DNA from: Ciona savignyi
Taxonomy: Eukaryota > Chordata > Ascidiacea > Phlebobranchia > Cionidae
DNA: 64,000 bases
Direction: 5' to 3'
Assembly (NCBI GenBank): GCA_000149265.1
Contig: CH002714.1
Coordinates: 383,659-447,658, forward strand
The position numbers were made by a program, and so were the translations under genes. The notes under the pieces were generated by a model. The model searched no databases. It had not been told where the DNA came from and worked only from the letters and a program-made list of their open reading frames with translations. Shown piece by piece: positions 14,001 to 28,310 of this stretch (positions are counted from its first letter, which is position 1; each line of letters starts with the position of its first letter).

Positions 14001-17000
14001 ATGTCGCTTTATAACTTCAAGAAGATTACCGTTGTGCCTTCATCTAAGGTACTTTACTTGCATTTAATTTTTTGTTTTAAATTTTAAACAATTTGTTTTT
14101 CAGGATTTTATAGACATCACGTTGTCAAAGACCCAAAGAAAAACTCCAACGGTTGTACATAAAAGCTACCATATCAGCCGTATTCGCTCCTTCTATGTTA
14201 GAAAAGTCAAATTTACCCAGCAGAATTATCATGACCGCCTTGCTACAATTCTCACTGAATTTCCTAAATTAGAAGTGAGTAATGGTTAATATCTGTGCAC
14301 GATGATCTAACACCTATTAGAACGACTGTTTTTTCGACTGACATATTTTGCACAGATTAGAAGCTTACCCTAATTTTACAAAATCTCAGGAGTATGTGAA
14401 TACACCATTTGATGTTTTGGGGTATGCAGTACACAATGTAGCTACTGGAGACTGAAGAAATGTGTAATAATATTAGTGTAGTCAAATATCAAGTGCAACG
14501 ACATTGGTAAATTCGCCCTTAAATCGCAATATGGCGTTTTTGAGTTAAAAGCATAAAATGAACAATGCCTTGCCCAACTGATTCAAGTTGGTTATTTTAA
14601 ATTAAATAATAATTAAAACACATTACATGGCTGAAGTGTAAACTTTCTATCCATGGGTGTACACATGAATGCTCATACAGTTTCCCTGTTCTAACTGTTA
14701 GCTTTTCAAAAATGCCTTTATTTGGAGTTTATTGGATATTTATTGCATTTTTTTTAATTTTTTTGAGATCTGGCATGTCCTCTGACCGTTAAAACAAAAT
14801 TTATGTAGATTATTTAAAATATCTTTTTATTTTATACAGGTTAATCAAAAATGTATCACTAAGTTCACGTGTTAATTAGATATTCTAACCATAGTTTTAT
14901 TTTTAGTATTAAGTGAATAAATTTTTATTTTCATTAACCTCAGGATGTTCATCCATTTTATGCCGATCTTATGAACGTGTTGTACGACAAGGACCATTAT
15001 AAATTGGCGCTGGGACAGTTGAATACTGCCAAGCACCTAATTGATAAGTATGATCTTGTTTTAATTTCTTATTTTTGTCTTTATTAGGCAAAACATATAT
15101 ACAGCAAAAGAACCTATCATTCTTATGTATCTAGTAAAAGTGACACTGGTATATCAATTTTTAGTAATATAATATTTTTGTGCGTAATATGATTGTTTAT
15201 TAAAAGTTTGGAGAACCATGTACTAACTTGTCTGTGGCATGATGTTTATAACAAAGGCAAATTAAGCTGTTTAAGCCTGCAGGTCAATACACTAGTAACA
15301 GCAGAATAATTTAATATGTTGGCATGAACAAGGGACACATTTACAGTGTTGGGCGAGATTATGTTCGCTTAATGAAGTACGGTGATTCGTTGTATCGATG
15401 TAAGATGCTGAAGCGGGCTGCTCTGGGTCGGATGTGCACGATCATGAAACGTCAGAAACAAACACTCGAGTATCTTGAAGAGGTGATCATTTATTATAGA
15501 AATACAATTTATCCAAATAAAGGTTTTTCTCTTTTCTATCTGGGGAATTACAAGCATTTATTAGATACAGTAATTATTGATTAACTTTTTATTATGCTAC
15601 GCTTTTTTATTGTTACATTCAGAACAACTTAAATTCATAGTTATTTTTAACTAATGATTATTTAAACTATATATTGTATGTTATTTGTTTAAAAACAAAT
15701 TAAAATTCACCAATCTTACTATTTGAAATGGTATATTTTATTTGGATCTTTTTTGTGTTTAACTAAACATATTATATTCAAAATTAATTCTAGCCAGAGA
15801 ATAAGCAGAACAATATTCTAGGTGCGTCAACACATGTCCAGGCTGCCAAGTATCGACCCAAACACAAGGACAATTCTCATTAGTGGCTTCCCTAATGTCG
15901 GAAAATCAAGTTTTATTAACAAGGTTATTTTTGATTAGCAACTTTTAAAAAATTTATAGAAATTGTTGTGTCGAATATTAACTTTGTGCATTTCTTGGCG
16001 ACTTTAAGTTCATGAAAGAAAGTGGAATTAGGTAATTCAAAATTTCCCCCAATGTCTTTATTTTATATGGGGCCAATGAAGAATCGTATATATACCTTAT
16101 CTTATAAATATATTCTTCTACAATCTAATGTACCAATTTTTGTTTTCTTCTTAACTTTTCTTGAAATCGTTAAGCAAAATGAAACTGAAATGTTCCCCAG
16201 ATCACTCGAGCGGAGGTAGAGGTTCAGCCGTATGCTTTCACTACCAAGTCCCTCTTCGTGGGTCACATGGACTATAGATACTTACGTTGGCAAGTAAGTT
16301 CACTTTGAATTGCTACATAGTAAAAGTTGTAAGTGGAAGCCTGTTGGTTGGTGAGCTGTAATATTGTGTATTGAAAGTCTTGCTGTAAGCTTTGGCTTAA
16401 TATTATGATCAGGCATGATCAAAGTTTACTTAAACAAGTTTAAGACCAATGATTCTATTAAGTAAAGGTATAAATAATGCAAAGAAAGTGAAATGCCAAT
16501 ACAAGTGTCCATGTAGAAGTTTATTCTCCTTTTCAAGTTTTTAACTTTTGGAGTACCAGGCAAATAAAATTATCGAAGTTTTTATTATAACTACAACCTT
16601 TAATTATTGTAGAATCACTAAAATTAAACTCATCACTAACTTTGTAAAATAGTGGCTTACAGACATTTCAATGTAGAATGGAGCAATCACTGGGGTCAAA
16701 CTCACAGTAACTGTTTGTAGGTGATAGATACACCTGGTATATTGGATCAACCGCTTGAAAATCGAAACACGATTGAGATGTTGTCGGTAACGGCGCTGGC
16801 TCATCTACGTTCAGCTGTGGTTTATGTGATGGATATATCGGAGCAATGTGGCGAATCACTCGAATCCCAGCTCAGTTTGTTTAACAACATCAGACCACTT
16901 TTCAACAACAAGGTTAGGAATTCTATTTGTCCGGACAAATTGCTAATAAGCGATGATGGATAGCTCCTTAAACCATTAGCTGAAATAAATTGAAATAATT

Positions 17001-19982
17001 TTCCCCCTTAAAAAGGGTCAATAGTAATAAATTGGTAGTTTGATATGCTTACCATGGCTCAATTATTTGTGTATTAAAGTTTGGTTAGGAATCAACTCTT
17101 TTAAACATAAACAAAGTTTAAATTGCTTACTCACTCACCATTGTGTAATTAATTATATACGGATATATTGAACCATTACAAAAATAATATAACTATTTTG
17201 TTCCTATTTTATGTGGGCACTGGGCAGCCATGCCTTTTACACTTTCGGTGTCTTTGTGGCTGTGTATTTAAGCTATTTGAGATATTAAAATATTGAATAT
17301 TTACAGCCATTGTTTGTGATGGCAAACAAAATAGACGTGCTAAGCAAGGATGATCTTTCGGATGAACACAAGAAATTATTTGAAGATTTAGAAAAGGAGG
17401 GAATTTCAATTTTTTGGACAAGCACAGGTGACAAAATGACAGAATAAGTGAGCCGTTTTCAAAACTCAAAAAGATTTATTGCTGTACTGGTATCGTAGCG
17501 TTAATCTCATTATAAATGTGGTGAACTAAATCTCACATGTGTTAAAAAAATCACATTTTGTGCAGAGAAACTATTTGTGTAGTCGATATAACTGTATTTG
17601 TGTTTTATATAGATGACTTTGATTTTATTTTGAAATTAAACTTTCAACAAAGTATATCTTAACTTCATGGAATGCGCACTGTTGTTGTCATAGTTACCGG
17701 GGAGGGAATCATGGAACTCCGACAGGCAGCGTGCGATAAACTCTTGCTCCACCGTGTGGAAGCTAAAATGAAGGGGAAGAAGGTAACAGGGGTCATGAAC
17801 AGGTTAAGGGTCGCCAACCCTGTGCTGAGGGATGAAAAGGTAAGAAATATTTGTTAAACTTCGTTTCATATTTAACTTTTTTTTTCTATTTTGCTTGTAA
17901 CTTCAAGAACAGTAATTTTGTAGTTTCTATGATTTTAATACAGTGACCAACCCCCCTAACCAAAGTGTAATCTCTCTTTCATTCAAGTGTGTTTATTGGT
18001 CTAACTAATTAAACCAAGTAAAAATTTAAAATTCTGTTAATACTTAAATCTTCTGAATGAATTGATGTGAGTGTAATGTGACAACGCGATCTCGATTCAC
18101 CTCCTTCCACCCAGTCCCGCCCTCCTTGTATTCCTGAGTCGGTGCTCAAAAAGCGGGCTGCCATGGCAACAGCGAACAGTGCCACCGTGTGTGAGGATGG
18201 ATCGATTGCCATGGAAACGGAGGAGAGGAAGAAGACGGAGCGTGATATCGAGATTGAAATGGATGATGAATACGTTTTGGATCTGCAAAGTAAAAAAAAC
18301 TTTGCTACGTTTTATCCAATTTGTTAGAAATGTGTAATTAAAAGTAGCAGACTCAAGTTTTAAACGGAAAGCATTTAACTGAGTTTTTTTTTCTTGTGAT
18401 TGTAGAATGGTGGGATCTTAAAAACCCCGATGAGACCCATGATACGCTACCGGAGATTTGGAAGGGTCACAATGTATCCGACTACATTGACCCCGAGATC
18501 TTCAAGCGACTGGATGCTCTCGAGCAGGAGGAAGAACTGAAGGAAGCAGCTGGTTTCTATGACGATGATGAGGTTTGATTTTCTAGATGTGATGAAGGTG
18601 GATGTGGTCAGTCGTCAAAATAGATCTTTGTGCATATAATGGTCGTTTTATGGAGCTTATGTATTGTGTGGTTTTGGGCATTCATTTCAACCGGCTTGTC
18701 AGGTCTAGATTACAAGTTGCTGTTACATCCACCCAATCAGACAACTCCATTAGGACTATGGGATTGATGAGAATGTTTTTCTGGCAGGAATCCGATGATG
18801 AAGAGATGAAAGAAATCCGGAAAATGGCGGCGAAAATCCGAGAAAAGAAGGCGATTCGATTGGCTGAGAGTCATCTTGTTAGAAAGGTGATGTACCATCA
18901 TCATTATTTGTAAGCAATAAGTTTAAATTGAAATTCTTTTGGTAATTTATAAAAGAGTTTTAAAGAATGCAGTGGCTTAGATAATCCAACATTTTGCGAT
19001 ATTACCTCAGGTGAAAAAGGCAAAGCTTCCAGGTAAAACTGCTGCAGAAAATCGAACCCCGGGGAAAATGGTGGCCGACATGGGTGAACTGGGTGTGGAC
19101 TTGTCGACAATAAAACAGGTTAGAATCACCAATATTTTCATCAAAAGTGTTGGTTTATTGGATTAATTTCGTTTTTTTGCTTATGACTGACTAATGGTCA
19201 TAATGTTTCCTGTGGAGATGCTTTATTAATGTGACGTGTTCGCCTTTCGTATTATGCAGGTTGTAAAACAGCTAAATATTGAGGGGATAATGTTGTTTCG
19301 CACCAACAAGTCCTATTCATAAAATTATTCTATTTGTTTGAAATCAGGGTCACTTCCGATCTCGAAGTACGACACGGAAAACGCTCAAGCGTAAACGTGA
19401 CGTTTCTATGGATACATCAGTTGCCAGGTCGACCTCGAGGGCACGTAGCCAGTCGAGACCAAGAGACGAAAGTGGACTACGGGATGTGGCGGTAAGTTGA
19501 ACTTATTTTCTCCCCCAGATTTATCCATTTATATTCGTTCTCTATTTAACTTGAGATTGTTGTCTAACTTCTATTAAGAATACTAACGCTACAGAAGTGT
19601 ATTTAACTAACTGATTACCCTTTTGAAGCACCGTTGTAAAAGGGCATCCATTGTATATATAAAACTGCCACTTAAACTTAAATTGATTAAATAAACGCTA
19701 CATAAAATTAGAAGGAAAAATAGCAACAAGATAATTGTTATAGCACATTTTGAAAAAATAATATTAAAAGAAATGAGTGTCATTTTAAGATTATTACTTT
19801 CTCATGTTAAAAACAATTAACTTTCCCAGATGGTGAAGAAAGCAAGGAAACTCGCCAAGTTGTCTCAACGTGGTATGATACAGCTGGGCAAAGCAGGTGA
19901 ATCTGACCGACATATTCCCACCGAAAAGCCCAAACATCTAAACACTGGCAAACGTGGAATTGGTAAAACTCAGCGTCGTTAA
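14001..19982 (+). CDS. GTPBP4: Nucleolar GTP-binding protein 1 (NOG1)
   Basis: Fifteen coding exons, all in phase: 14001-14048, 14104-14274, 14944-15047, 15347-15482, 15822-15923, 16201-16293, 16721-16912, 17307-17427, 17694-17839, 18115-18289, 18406-18572, 18788-18886, 19011-19118, 19348-19491, 19830-19982, giving 652 residues. The N-terminal helical NOG1 domain ([20 protein letters not shown]) precedes an OBG-type GTPase: P-loop GFPNVGKSS (about 174-182), the switch region [18 protein letters not shown] (221-224) and NKID (about 289). The C-terminus is acidic, then basic ([18 protein letters not shown]), and ends in the conserved SGLRDV...MVKKARK segment. NOG1 binds pre-60S particles in the nucleolus and monitors peptidyl-transferase-centre and exit-tunnel maturation. 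A canonical AATAAA follows at 20002-20007. Length matches the family (about 634-650). Confidence 0.97.
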
Positions 19983-20001
19983 ATGGAAATGTGTTGCTCG
20001 A

Positions 20002-20007
20002 AATAAA
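20002..20007 (+). terminator. Polyadenylation signal of NOG1
   Basis: AATAAA 20 bases after the TAA of the NOG1 frame. This short 3' distance suggests a very short 3' untranslated region if it is used. Confidence 0.6.
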
Positions 20008-20301
20008 ACGGATTACGGTGAATCAAATCGTCTTTGAAACTACACTGGGCAGTGCAGCGGTTGAAGAGCTTTTTTCTGAATCTTTTTAATACATTCATTA
20101 ATTTTGATTTTAAAAAGATGGGTTGAAGTATCATCGATTTTACTTTTGTAATTCCCATTTATAATGTCCTGGGATAGAGACGATCTATAGAAATTCTCCT
20201 GTTTCAATATTTAACTGGTAATTTTGAACAATTATATAGTTTTGTTTCTGCCAGTGCAGCTGCACCCAGCCTTAATAGGACTAGGATTATATCCTATAAA
20301 A

Positions 20302-20604
20302 CAGTGGTTCTAAACCTTTTTGGTACCGCACCTTCCTTGCGTGATAAATGTCAGTTTACGCCCCCAAGCGTTTGAATGCTGTGCTCTCTATGTTTTTCCA
20401 AGAAAAAAAGAAGAGTTTTTTAACACAACTGATCTGATGTACTTTTGATCTAGAAAAATCAAAAAACATGTGCAGCAAAAGTTTAGTTTTGTTCGCAAAG
20501 CTCTTCTCAAAATTAGAAAAAAATGTGTTGTAAATTTAATAAGGCTTGCGCCCACCTAAAAATGTGAGGAGGCGTGTGCCCCCCACCCCCACGGTTAACC
20601 AATG
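20302..20604. mobile_element. Degenerate hAT-type element, about 303 bases
   Basis: Begins CAGTGGTTCTAAACC and ends GGTTAACCAATG, imperfect inverted repeats of the CAGTGGTTCNCAACC type. Flanks CTATAAAA (20294-20301) and CTTTAAAA (20605-20612) match at 7 of 8 bases, fitting an 8-base hAT target duplication. No coding capacity. Confidence 0.65.
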
Positions 20605-21106
20605 CTTTAAAACATAACCAAACAGCTTGTTGACTAAACCTATACAGTAAATCCACGCACTTCAAAGTCAAGATTTGTAATTACAAAGGCATAAACAATC
20701 GTGCATATAAACTTTGTGCAGAAGGCTGTGATAGTAGATGAGAAGTTTGCACAAAAGTCAGCAATGAAAAACATGCTGCGTTTTGCAGAAATAAGTTAAA
20801 AAATCGAAAGAGGGGTTTGTTCGGTATTTACTGGACAATGATCGCTTGACAGCTCAATAAATAAGACATTGTTTTAACTGCCATAAATAAATTAGAAAGT
20901 GTTTAACTGCACACATTAGATGTGTGCTGGCAACACTTTAAGATGGTGATGACTACAATATTGATATGAAAGTAACATGAACTGTTATAGAATAAGCAAG
21001 CACTTTCAAGAACTTTCCATAGAAATCGCAATTGGATGAAAATTAAACACCTCACTCGAATATCGCAATATTTAAAAAAGAGCTACCATGATGGCTAAAA
21101 AGAGAA

Positions 21107-24100
21107 TTACGTTGATTGAGGTGGTGCAGGTTCAAATCTGGGCAGAACAAGTCCAAATTTACGCTCGACGCCAGCGAAAGTTGCCGCAGCAAGTCGAAAA
21201 CCTCCAACATGGTCAGGGCTGATTGGAGGAAGGTCAGACACGTGGATGTACTTCGGTTTGTGGGTCGATCCTGGGTTAAATCAACAAAAATAAAATCAAA
21301 ACATTTGCCAACACAAGAATTAACTAATAATTTCCACTTAGTATGTTCCACCCACGACAAATCGCCATAAAAGTCCAACCTACCGATCGGCTTGCTTCCA
21401 CCAAAGTCCTTGTCAAAGAATCGCTGCAGAAGTTCATAGGTGAGAAGGGTGATGCCAAACTGGGGCGAGGACCTGAACACCCGGGCTGGGGCTCCTTTCC
21501 AAAACGCAGCAAATCCTTCCTCAGCATACACCTACACAGAGGTGATACAACATTATTCACTAAGGTCAATTATGAAACTGCCACATTTTTACTTAAGAAA
21601 CCTCGGAATATTAATCAGCATGCTCTGTAAACTTATACAACTGGCAGTGATTAGGTAAATACATAAGCCAAGTTGGAAAATGTGTTAATCATTATCACAT
21701 CCTAACAGTGGTGTAAATTGCACCTCGCCCACAACGGAAAATAGCTTGAAAGATGTTGAATAATAGACACAAATCAATCTAAACATCGAGTCATAAAATG
21801 TCAACTTCCTAAGTACCCACCTTTTTAAAGCAGTCTATTAGTCCTTTATACCCAGTTTGTCCAGTTCTAGTCTTGACTTGCAATCTGGTTTTCACCACGT
21901 CAGCAGGAGTGGTGAGAGAGGCAGCTGGTGCTCCTGTCATGTCAGAGGGTGTTAGGAGGAATGAAGGGAAGCCAACTGAATCCTGCTTCATTAGTTTCCT
22001 AACACTTTCCTATTTCTTCAATACATGCCAAGATTGAAATGTATATTGTTAAAAACAACAGGTATTGCCTGAAAACTGTGAAACAGCTTCAGTAATCAAA
22101 AAAGGGCAATAAGTCTTGTTGGGTTTGTCGCATATGGTTTTTAACTTGAAGCAAACATGTAGCATGCTGTGGTTTGATCACAAGTTATTGGTTTGTTTAG
22201 ACTTTAACAAAATCAACTTCTACTTCAAACTAAATCTGATCATTTTCGGACCTGAGATTGACTTATTCACATTCGCACACAAATATCATTAATTATCATA
22301 AAGCAAACAATACATTTAAATAACCTGTTTGAAGCAGTATGCAAAAAAGTGAAAATTTATTCCAAAATCAAGTCATACCAGCCAGGGTTCCAGCAAGAAG
22401 CACCTTCCAAGGAGAAACATGGCCATCCTCACTGGCCAATGCTTCTTTAATATTAGAATATGCAGGAAAGTATATTGCACTGAACGGGATGTCTCTTAGT
22501 AAGCATGCACGAATACCCTATGAATAAAAGTATCATAATAGCGGCTTGTGGGCGCACTCAATCTGTCACATTAGGCTATGAAGTTCTGCTTTCACTGCCC
22601 GAGTTATCAATTACAAATGCACAAATGTGTTCACCAGGAATTTGGAATAAGAAGCGGTTTATTATCATAACCTCTAGTTATCACAACTGGTCACTTAAAA
22701 ATACAACTGCCAATTACGCTTTAAAGATGTTTCCTTTTTGTCCAAAATGTTGCATTTAGGAAACTAAATCATTAAGCTAATTTCTGGTTACTGACTCACT
22801 GTCTTGGCAACACAACTTAAAGCAAATATAGAAGACTTCAGTTAACCTTGTAAAGTCCAGTTAAGCCAAGCTCCTTGACAACTTTAAATGCGGAAACCTT
22901 GGGAGCTCCAGCAATTTCCCCCGAAACTTGAAGACGAATTTTGACGATCTCCAACGGGTTTGTGAACAATACTTGGGAGCCACCAGCCTGTGGAGTTGAT
23001 GGGATTTTTGTTATTGAATTCCACAGTGTAAGTTGTATAGATATCAATGCAAGCGTCTGCGTTTTTACTGATTTAATTAAGAAGTTAAATTTAGATTGTT
23101 TGAAAGTATTTTTTAATGTAATTTGGTTAAAATATGTAAACTATTTTAGCCAAGTTAAAAAAAATACATTGCATGAAAAAGAACTGGAATATTTACACTG
23201 AAACTGCCTTGAAAAACATTAGAGCAATCTACAAAACTTACACATCCACCAGCAAGCAATTGTCCCCAAAGAGGAACTTTCCCATCCCTACGAACTTGGT
23301 CCCGCACATAGTCATTCATCTGCGACAGTGGAATTATGTAAATCATTAATCATGTTTTTTTAACCTAAATCTACAAAAAATGATTATGACGTGATAAACT
23401 TATGCTTTGTTATTGCTTTTAAATCTAGACATGGCTATCCAATACAGTATTGTAGGGAGTAATGAATCAATCAATCATTGATCTTATATGGTTCAACATG
23501 ATACCATGGTTGATATAAGAACACAATTTATGTCATCATAGATCTAAGGAAACTGCTAATATAAAAAAGAGGGAATAAATGATTGATGCAACAAAAGCTT
23601 AATATCTCACCGTAAGTTTGATGGCCTTTTCAGGGCCGACACCAACAAGTTGGGGAATCAATCCACGGTATAATCCCTGGAAACCTTCGTGCCTTAAAAC
23701 CTGAGAATTAATTTAGGAACTTTATGTGGCTTTGTAAAATTGCAAGGATTATCATGTTTAAGTTAAGAAGGTTCTATGCTGAACCCATTATTGTTATTAG
23801 CTTTAACTTGCGCTAAGTCAGGTTTCAGATGTTGTTATAAAAACAAACGGCAGAAACAAAATATCCATTTGGTCACAAAACCCAATGGAACAAAAAACAT
23901 TGAGAAGTTGATTATGTAGGAATGAGACTTACACTAGATGCAGTAAACAACACCTGGTACCCACAGTCATTAGAATAAAACTATCTGTCAAAAGTAATCA
24001 TTGCAACACTCTATAACATTATTGTTATTGCATACCTACCATTACCCACCTTAAAAAAACAATCAAGACTGTTTCTATACATGAGTTCACCAACATATGA

Positions 24101-27100
24101 TCCAGTGGATCTTTGGTTTTGTAATCGAGTTTTAACTAGATCGATTGGGTAGACTGCAGTTGCTCCAATACCTGTTTGAATAAATTGGTAATACATGGGA
24201 ATATTGGAGTGTTTTCATTAGGTCTTAAAGAATTGGTTTGTTTTGTGTTTTCACAAAACATTAATAACATTTGAGAAACAGGAAACAGAAAGTCGTTAAA
24301 ACGTATCTAATATCAATAACATTATTTAAGTAATTAAATTATTAAGTACCGGTATGTATAGACAAATGTGGCTGACTATTTACAATAAGGGTTTTTAAGG
24401 TACGAGTTATATTTGCTAAAAAAACCTTCAGTATCCATTTTATATCAAAGAATTAATTTATGCAGTTTATACATTCCCCATTGAAATAATGTGCAGTAAA
24501 TTAACCATCAACACACATTACATAGTGTGTTAATCCATAATCCATTTAGCCAACCAACTAAAATTGACAGAGAAGAAGAAAAAGTTAACAGATGGATATA
24601 AATTAAATTCTATCCTTGCACAAATAAGCTGAGCAAGAATAAATCATGTTGTAACATACCTCCTGCAACCATACCCAATACAAACCGATAAGCGCTCTCC
24701 ATTATAGCCAGAAAAATTGGTCGTCCTTCTGATATTTCCTGTTGTATGAAAATATTTAAAACATGATAACCAATCGGAAATAATGCATTCAAATTAGTGT
24801 TTTTATTCTAATGATACAAAAAAACAACAAGATCATTATGGTGCCACCGACTGTATAAGTTACACTCAACATCAGCAAACATAGTTAAATATTATCAGTT
24901 AATAAGAGTTTAAAAACGATCCATTTCATTTCATGACTGAAAACATATCATGGATACAACCCTCCACCTGCTGCTGTGTTGCGATGCTGTACGGCATCGA
25001 CCCTTCCTCCAATGGAGCGATCATGTCGATGGTTTTCATCGTTATGTGACCTTTGCCCCCACACAAATCGCTCAGCTGGAACAAGACGTCGACCTCCAGC
25101 GGGGTTAACCTCGATACCCGCTGAGCTCCGAGAAGAAATTCCTCTGTTGAGAAGGAAATTTATGAGTTTAGAGTTTATTGAATGTAAAAAAATATATTAT
25201 TGATAAATAATGAAAACACTATGCTACACAACATTTGGTATTATATTATTAAAAGAGTGAATTTAACTTAATTATACAACAAAAGTTTTAAAAATACCAA
25301 ACTTTAAAAGTTGACTTTTGGATGAAATTGTTACCTTTGGTGACCGGCTTATTTTGTCCTTTTCCTGCCACAGTTTCATAAATCTTTTTCACTAACTCCA
25401 TGTTTTTAAGCAAAGAGTTGATGGCTTGGAAATAAGTGAAGCTCACTGATTGCTGTCCAGAACCAGAGACAACCTAAATGCATAGTAACTGTTCTATTCT
25501 TAATGTTGCATACTTTCATGCTCAGTTTTGTCCCTTTAAAGTTTTAAAGTAAGGCATGGTAAAGGTTGTTATCTCAATCCAGTTGATTCAAATTTAGTGT
25601 CCAAAACTGCATATTTAAAATTGCAACTTTAGCAATTGGACTAAAGGGCATAAGGTCATCAGATGACTACTTCAAGTTATATTGACTGTCGATGTCTTAG
25701 CTCCGAAAATAAATGCGAAAATAAAATTTTAATATTCCATCAGATCTTCTAGCTGAAGGGCTGATATGTAACCTTTAGCTATAGTGTGCAGTCATATAAC
25801 AAGATAAAATCTTCAAACAAACTTTGCCACCTCTGCCAAGATTAGATCAAGCTATTCCTCCAATTAGAAGGTTCGCAGAGGCAAATAAAAAAATAGCAGT
25901 TAAAGTAAAACTCACTGCAACAAGTTTTTCCTTCACAGGTTCAGTGAGAAGATGTGGCCGAATCGTCTCCATTATATCACGAAATGCAAGTGCTTTGATG
26001 AATCCTTTCCCATTTGTATCAAATCTCTTGAATGCTTGCAATGCGTGTTCCACTTGTAGGTCCTGTTGTTCAAAATAATTAAAACAATGTGATTCAAATT
26101 TACCATGATTTTACAGATATAAAGAAAACAAAAATACTGTTTTATGTATTATTTTTTATTGGTCACTAATCACTATAGTATTAATTTAATGCTACTGCTA
26201 TACTAAATTGCAGAATTTTAAAATTACTGGTGATGATTCTTCGTGGTGGCAGAATTTTACCTGCAAGAACTGTGTGAATTCGAAATAATTTAAAGTGTTT
26301 TCCTTAGTGGAGCCAAAGTGAAGTTTGATAAAATCGCAATCCCAGTTAAAGGGTATGTGCTGGTGGCAGTTGGTTTTGCTGAAGATAGATTTCACCTCAT
26401 CTGGATAAAACACATTATTTAAATGCTTCCAGGATAGGAGTCGGTGATACTGCGACATTTTTGTTAGATGCTATTTTATTTATTGTTCTACTACTATCGT
26501 ACAGAGGTACAATATATTTCCAAATTTTTTATTATTTCAAGTTTTAATTTTGTCTTAGCCCAGTATGTTTGAGAAATACTTGTGACCACCACACATATCT
26601 CAAGTTTGAATAGTGTTGGGTATAGTATTGATGTTTCACCAATAAAACTACACAGTGCAATGCAACTGGACATTGGTGTTTATTTATCTGACCAGATTTG
26701 AACATAACATGTCTCCATTACCGGTTGTAAAGGGTCCAAAATTTAAATACACTGAAACATGGAAGTTAGGTGAAATGAGACAAAGAAGGTTTATAAGCAT
26801 TTTATGTATTGTTTGATCTCTAATGTTTGTTGACCCTAACTCTTTGTGTTATTATTTATAACGTAATGTGCTAATCAACATATTTTTAGGTTTTAAAGCA
26901 AAAACAAAATATTTTGGATAAAATAACAGTGACTCATACTGGTACCTAGATCATATATTAAACAAATAATTGATATAATGGGATTTAAGTATTGTTCTAT
27001 TATAAAATCAATATGTAAATTACTTATCAAATTCCCACTGGCTTTATAATGTAGGTCACTACAGCATAACAAAAAAAATAACATAACTATGTGAAATGGA

Positions 27101-28310
27101 TACGTTATAACATATAAGAAAGGCCCTATGGGGTTTCTGTGTTTTCCATTCATTTGTAAGCTAGGTATTTCAATGTCATAAAGACACAAAGAGAATATTT
27201 TTACAAAATTGACAATGGACACAAACAGAACGCAATAAAAGCAATCCATGTAAAGAATAGGGAAACCTACACCTCCTAATCTTACTGTTATACATTCCCC
27301 AACTTTAAAAGCCATGTTTAAATGTTTATTCCATATATGACCTTTGGCAGTAACAGCAGTCGCATATAACTCAAACTCACCAAATGCAATCTTTCCATTG
27401 CAGTTAATATCAAACATTTGAAATGCGACATGATACAGTGAATCTGGTAGATTGAGAACTGCTTCAAATGCTTGGAATTCAGGCCACGATATCAACCTGT
27501 AAAAAATTATACATGCCTTTGGAGGTAGTATATGGTAAAAAAAAAAATTTGCCAGGCAACTTTTATTGGGAACAAAATTTAAAACATAATTATATTAATA
27601 ACACGACATGGCGACATGACAATAATTTTACTTCATTTTATTTAAACAATAAAATATCCTAAAAAGTGCTTTTCAAACCTACCCATCACCAGTATAATCC
27701 GCGACTGATGCAAGAAGGTTCACAGTGGTTTTGTTGTAGTTTTCATTTGGCAACATTAATAAATATGATCGAATAAAATCAGATGGCGTCATGAAAACCT
27801 CTCCATCTTTTTCAACAGATGCATACTGAAAAAATTTGGACATATATGAATTGGAATACTTGCACAACTGCAAATATATATATATATTAATATACTAGAA
27901 TTATACACTTTTTTTTCAAGTTGTAATTCTTTACAGTACAGATAAATATGTATGTTCATACAATAATTAAAATAGAATAAGTCAAAGTCAATATCTTTTT
28001 ATAACATTTAACCATGTTTAGCCAAAAGTAAAATTAACCATGTTTAAACAAAACTTTTTCTAACAAACATTTTCCTCAAGGTCAACAATACTATAGATAG
28101 CATGAAGGAGTGTTTGGCTCCCATGCCTACAGACCAAAAAAATGTTTGGAATTTGGTAGCTTTGTTTGTGAATTGCGCCAAAAATGGATTTAAGTATTTC
28201 TACCCATTGCCTATGATTATATATGTAGGAAATAAAAAAGTGTTCAACAATAGGACACCAACCTTTTTATAAACATCTTGAAGCTTTTGAGCATCCACCA
28301 CTTTTGCCAT
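21107..28310 (-). CDS. SLC25A12/SLC25A13: Mitochondrial aspartate/glutamate carrier (aralar/citrin)
   Basis: Sixteen coding exons on the minus strand, in frame throughout: 28263-28310, 27683-27825, 27381-27496, 26261-26400, 25916-26062, 25335-25473, 24968-25143, 24660-24738, 24050-24171, 23611-23700, 23242-23319, 22847-22987, 22379-22517, 21821-21933, 21384-21531, 21107-21270; 660 residues. The N-terminal half has EF-hands (DYTGDGLISWPE and [12 protein letters not shown] are complete loops; a later [12 protein letters not shown] lacks the final acidic ligand). The C-terminal half has three mitochondrial-carrier repeats with PIDLVKTR (about 338), PLEIVKIR (about 437) and PADVVKTR (about 529). 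The protein sits in the inner mitochondrial membrane and exchanges matrix aspartate for cytosolic glutamate plus a proton, driven by calcium sensing; it is part of the malate-aspartate shuttle. One gene here corresponds to the two vertebrate paralogues, which cannot be told apart from this sequence. Confidence 0.97.
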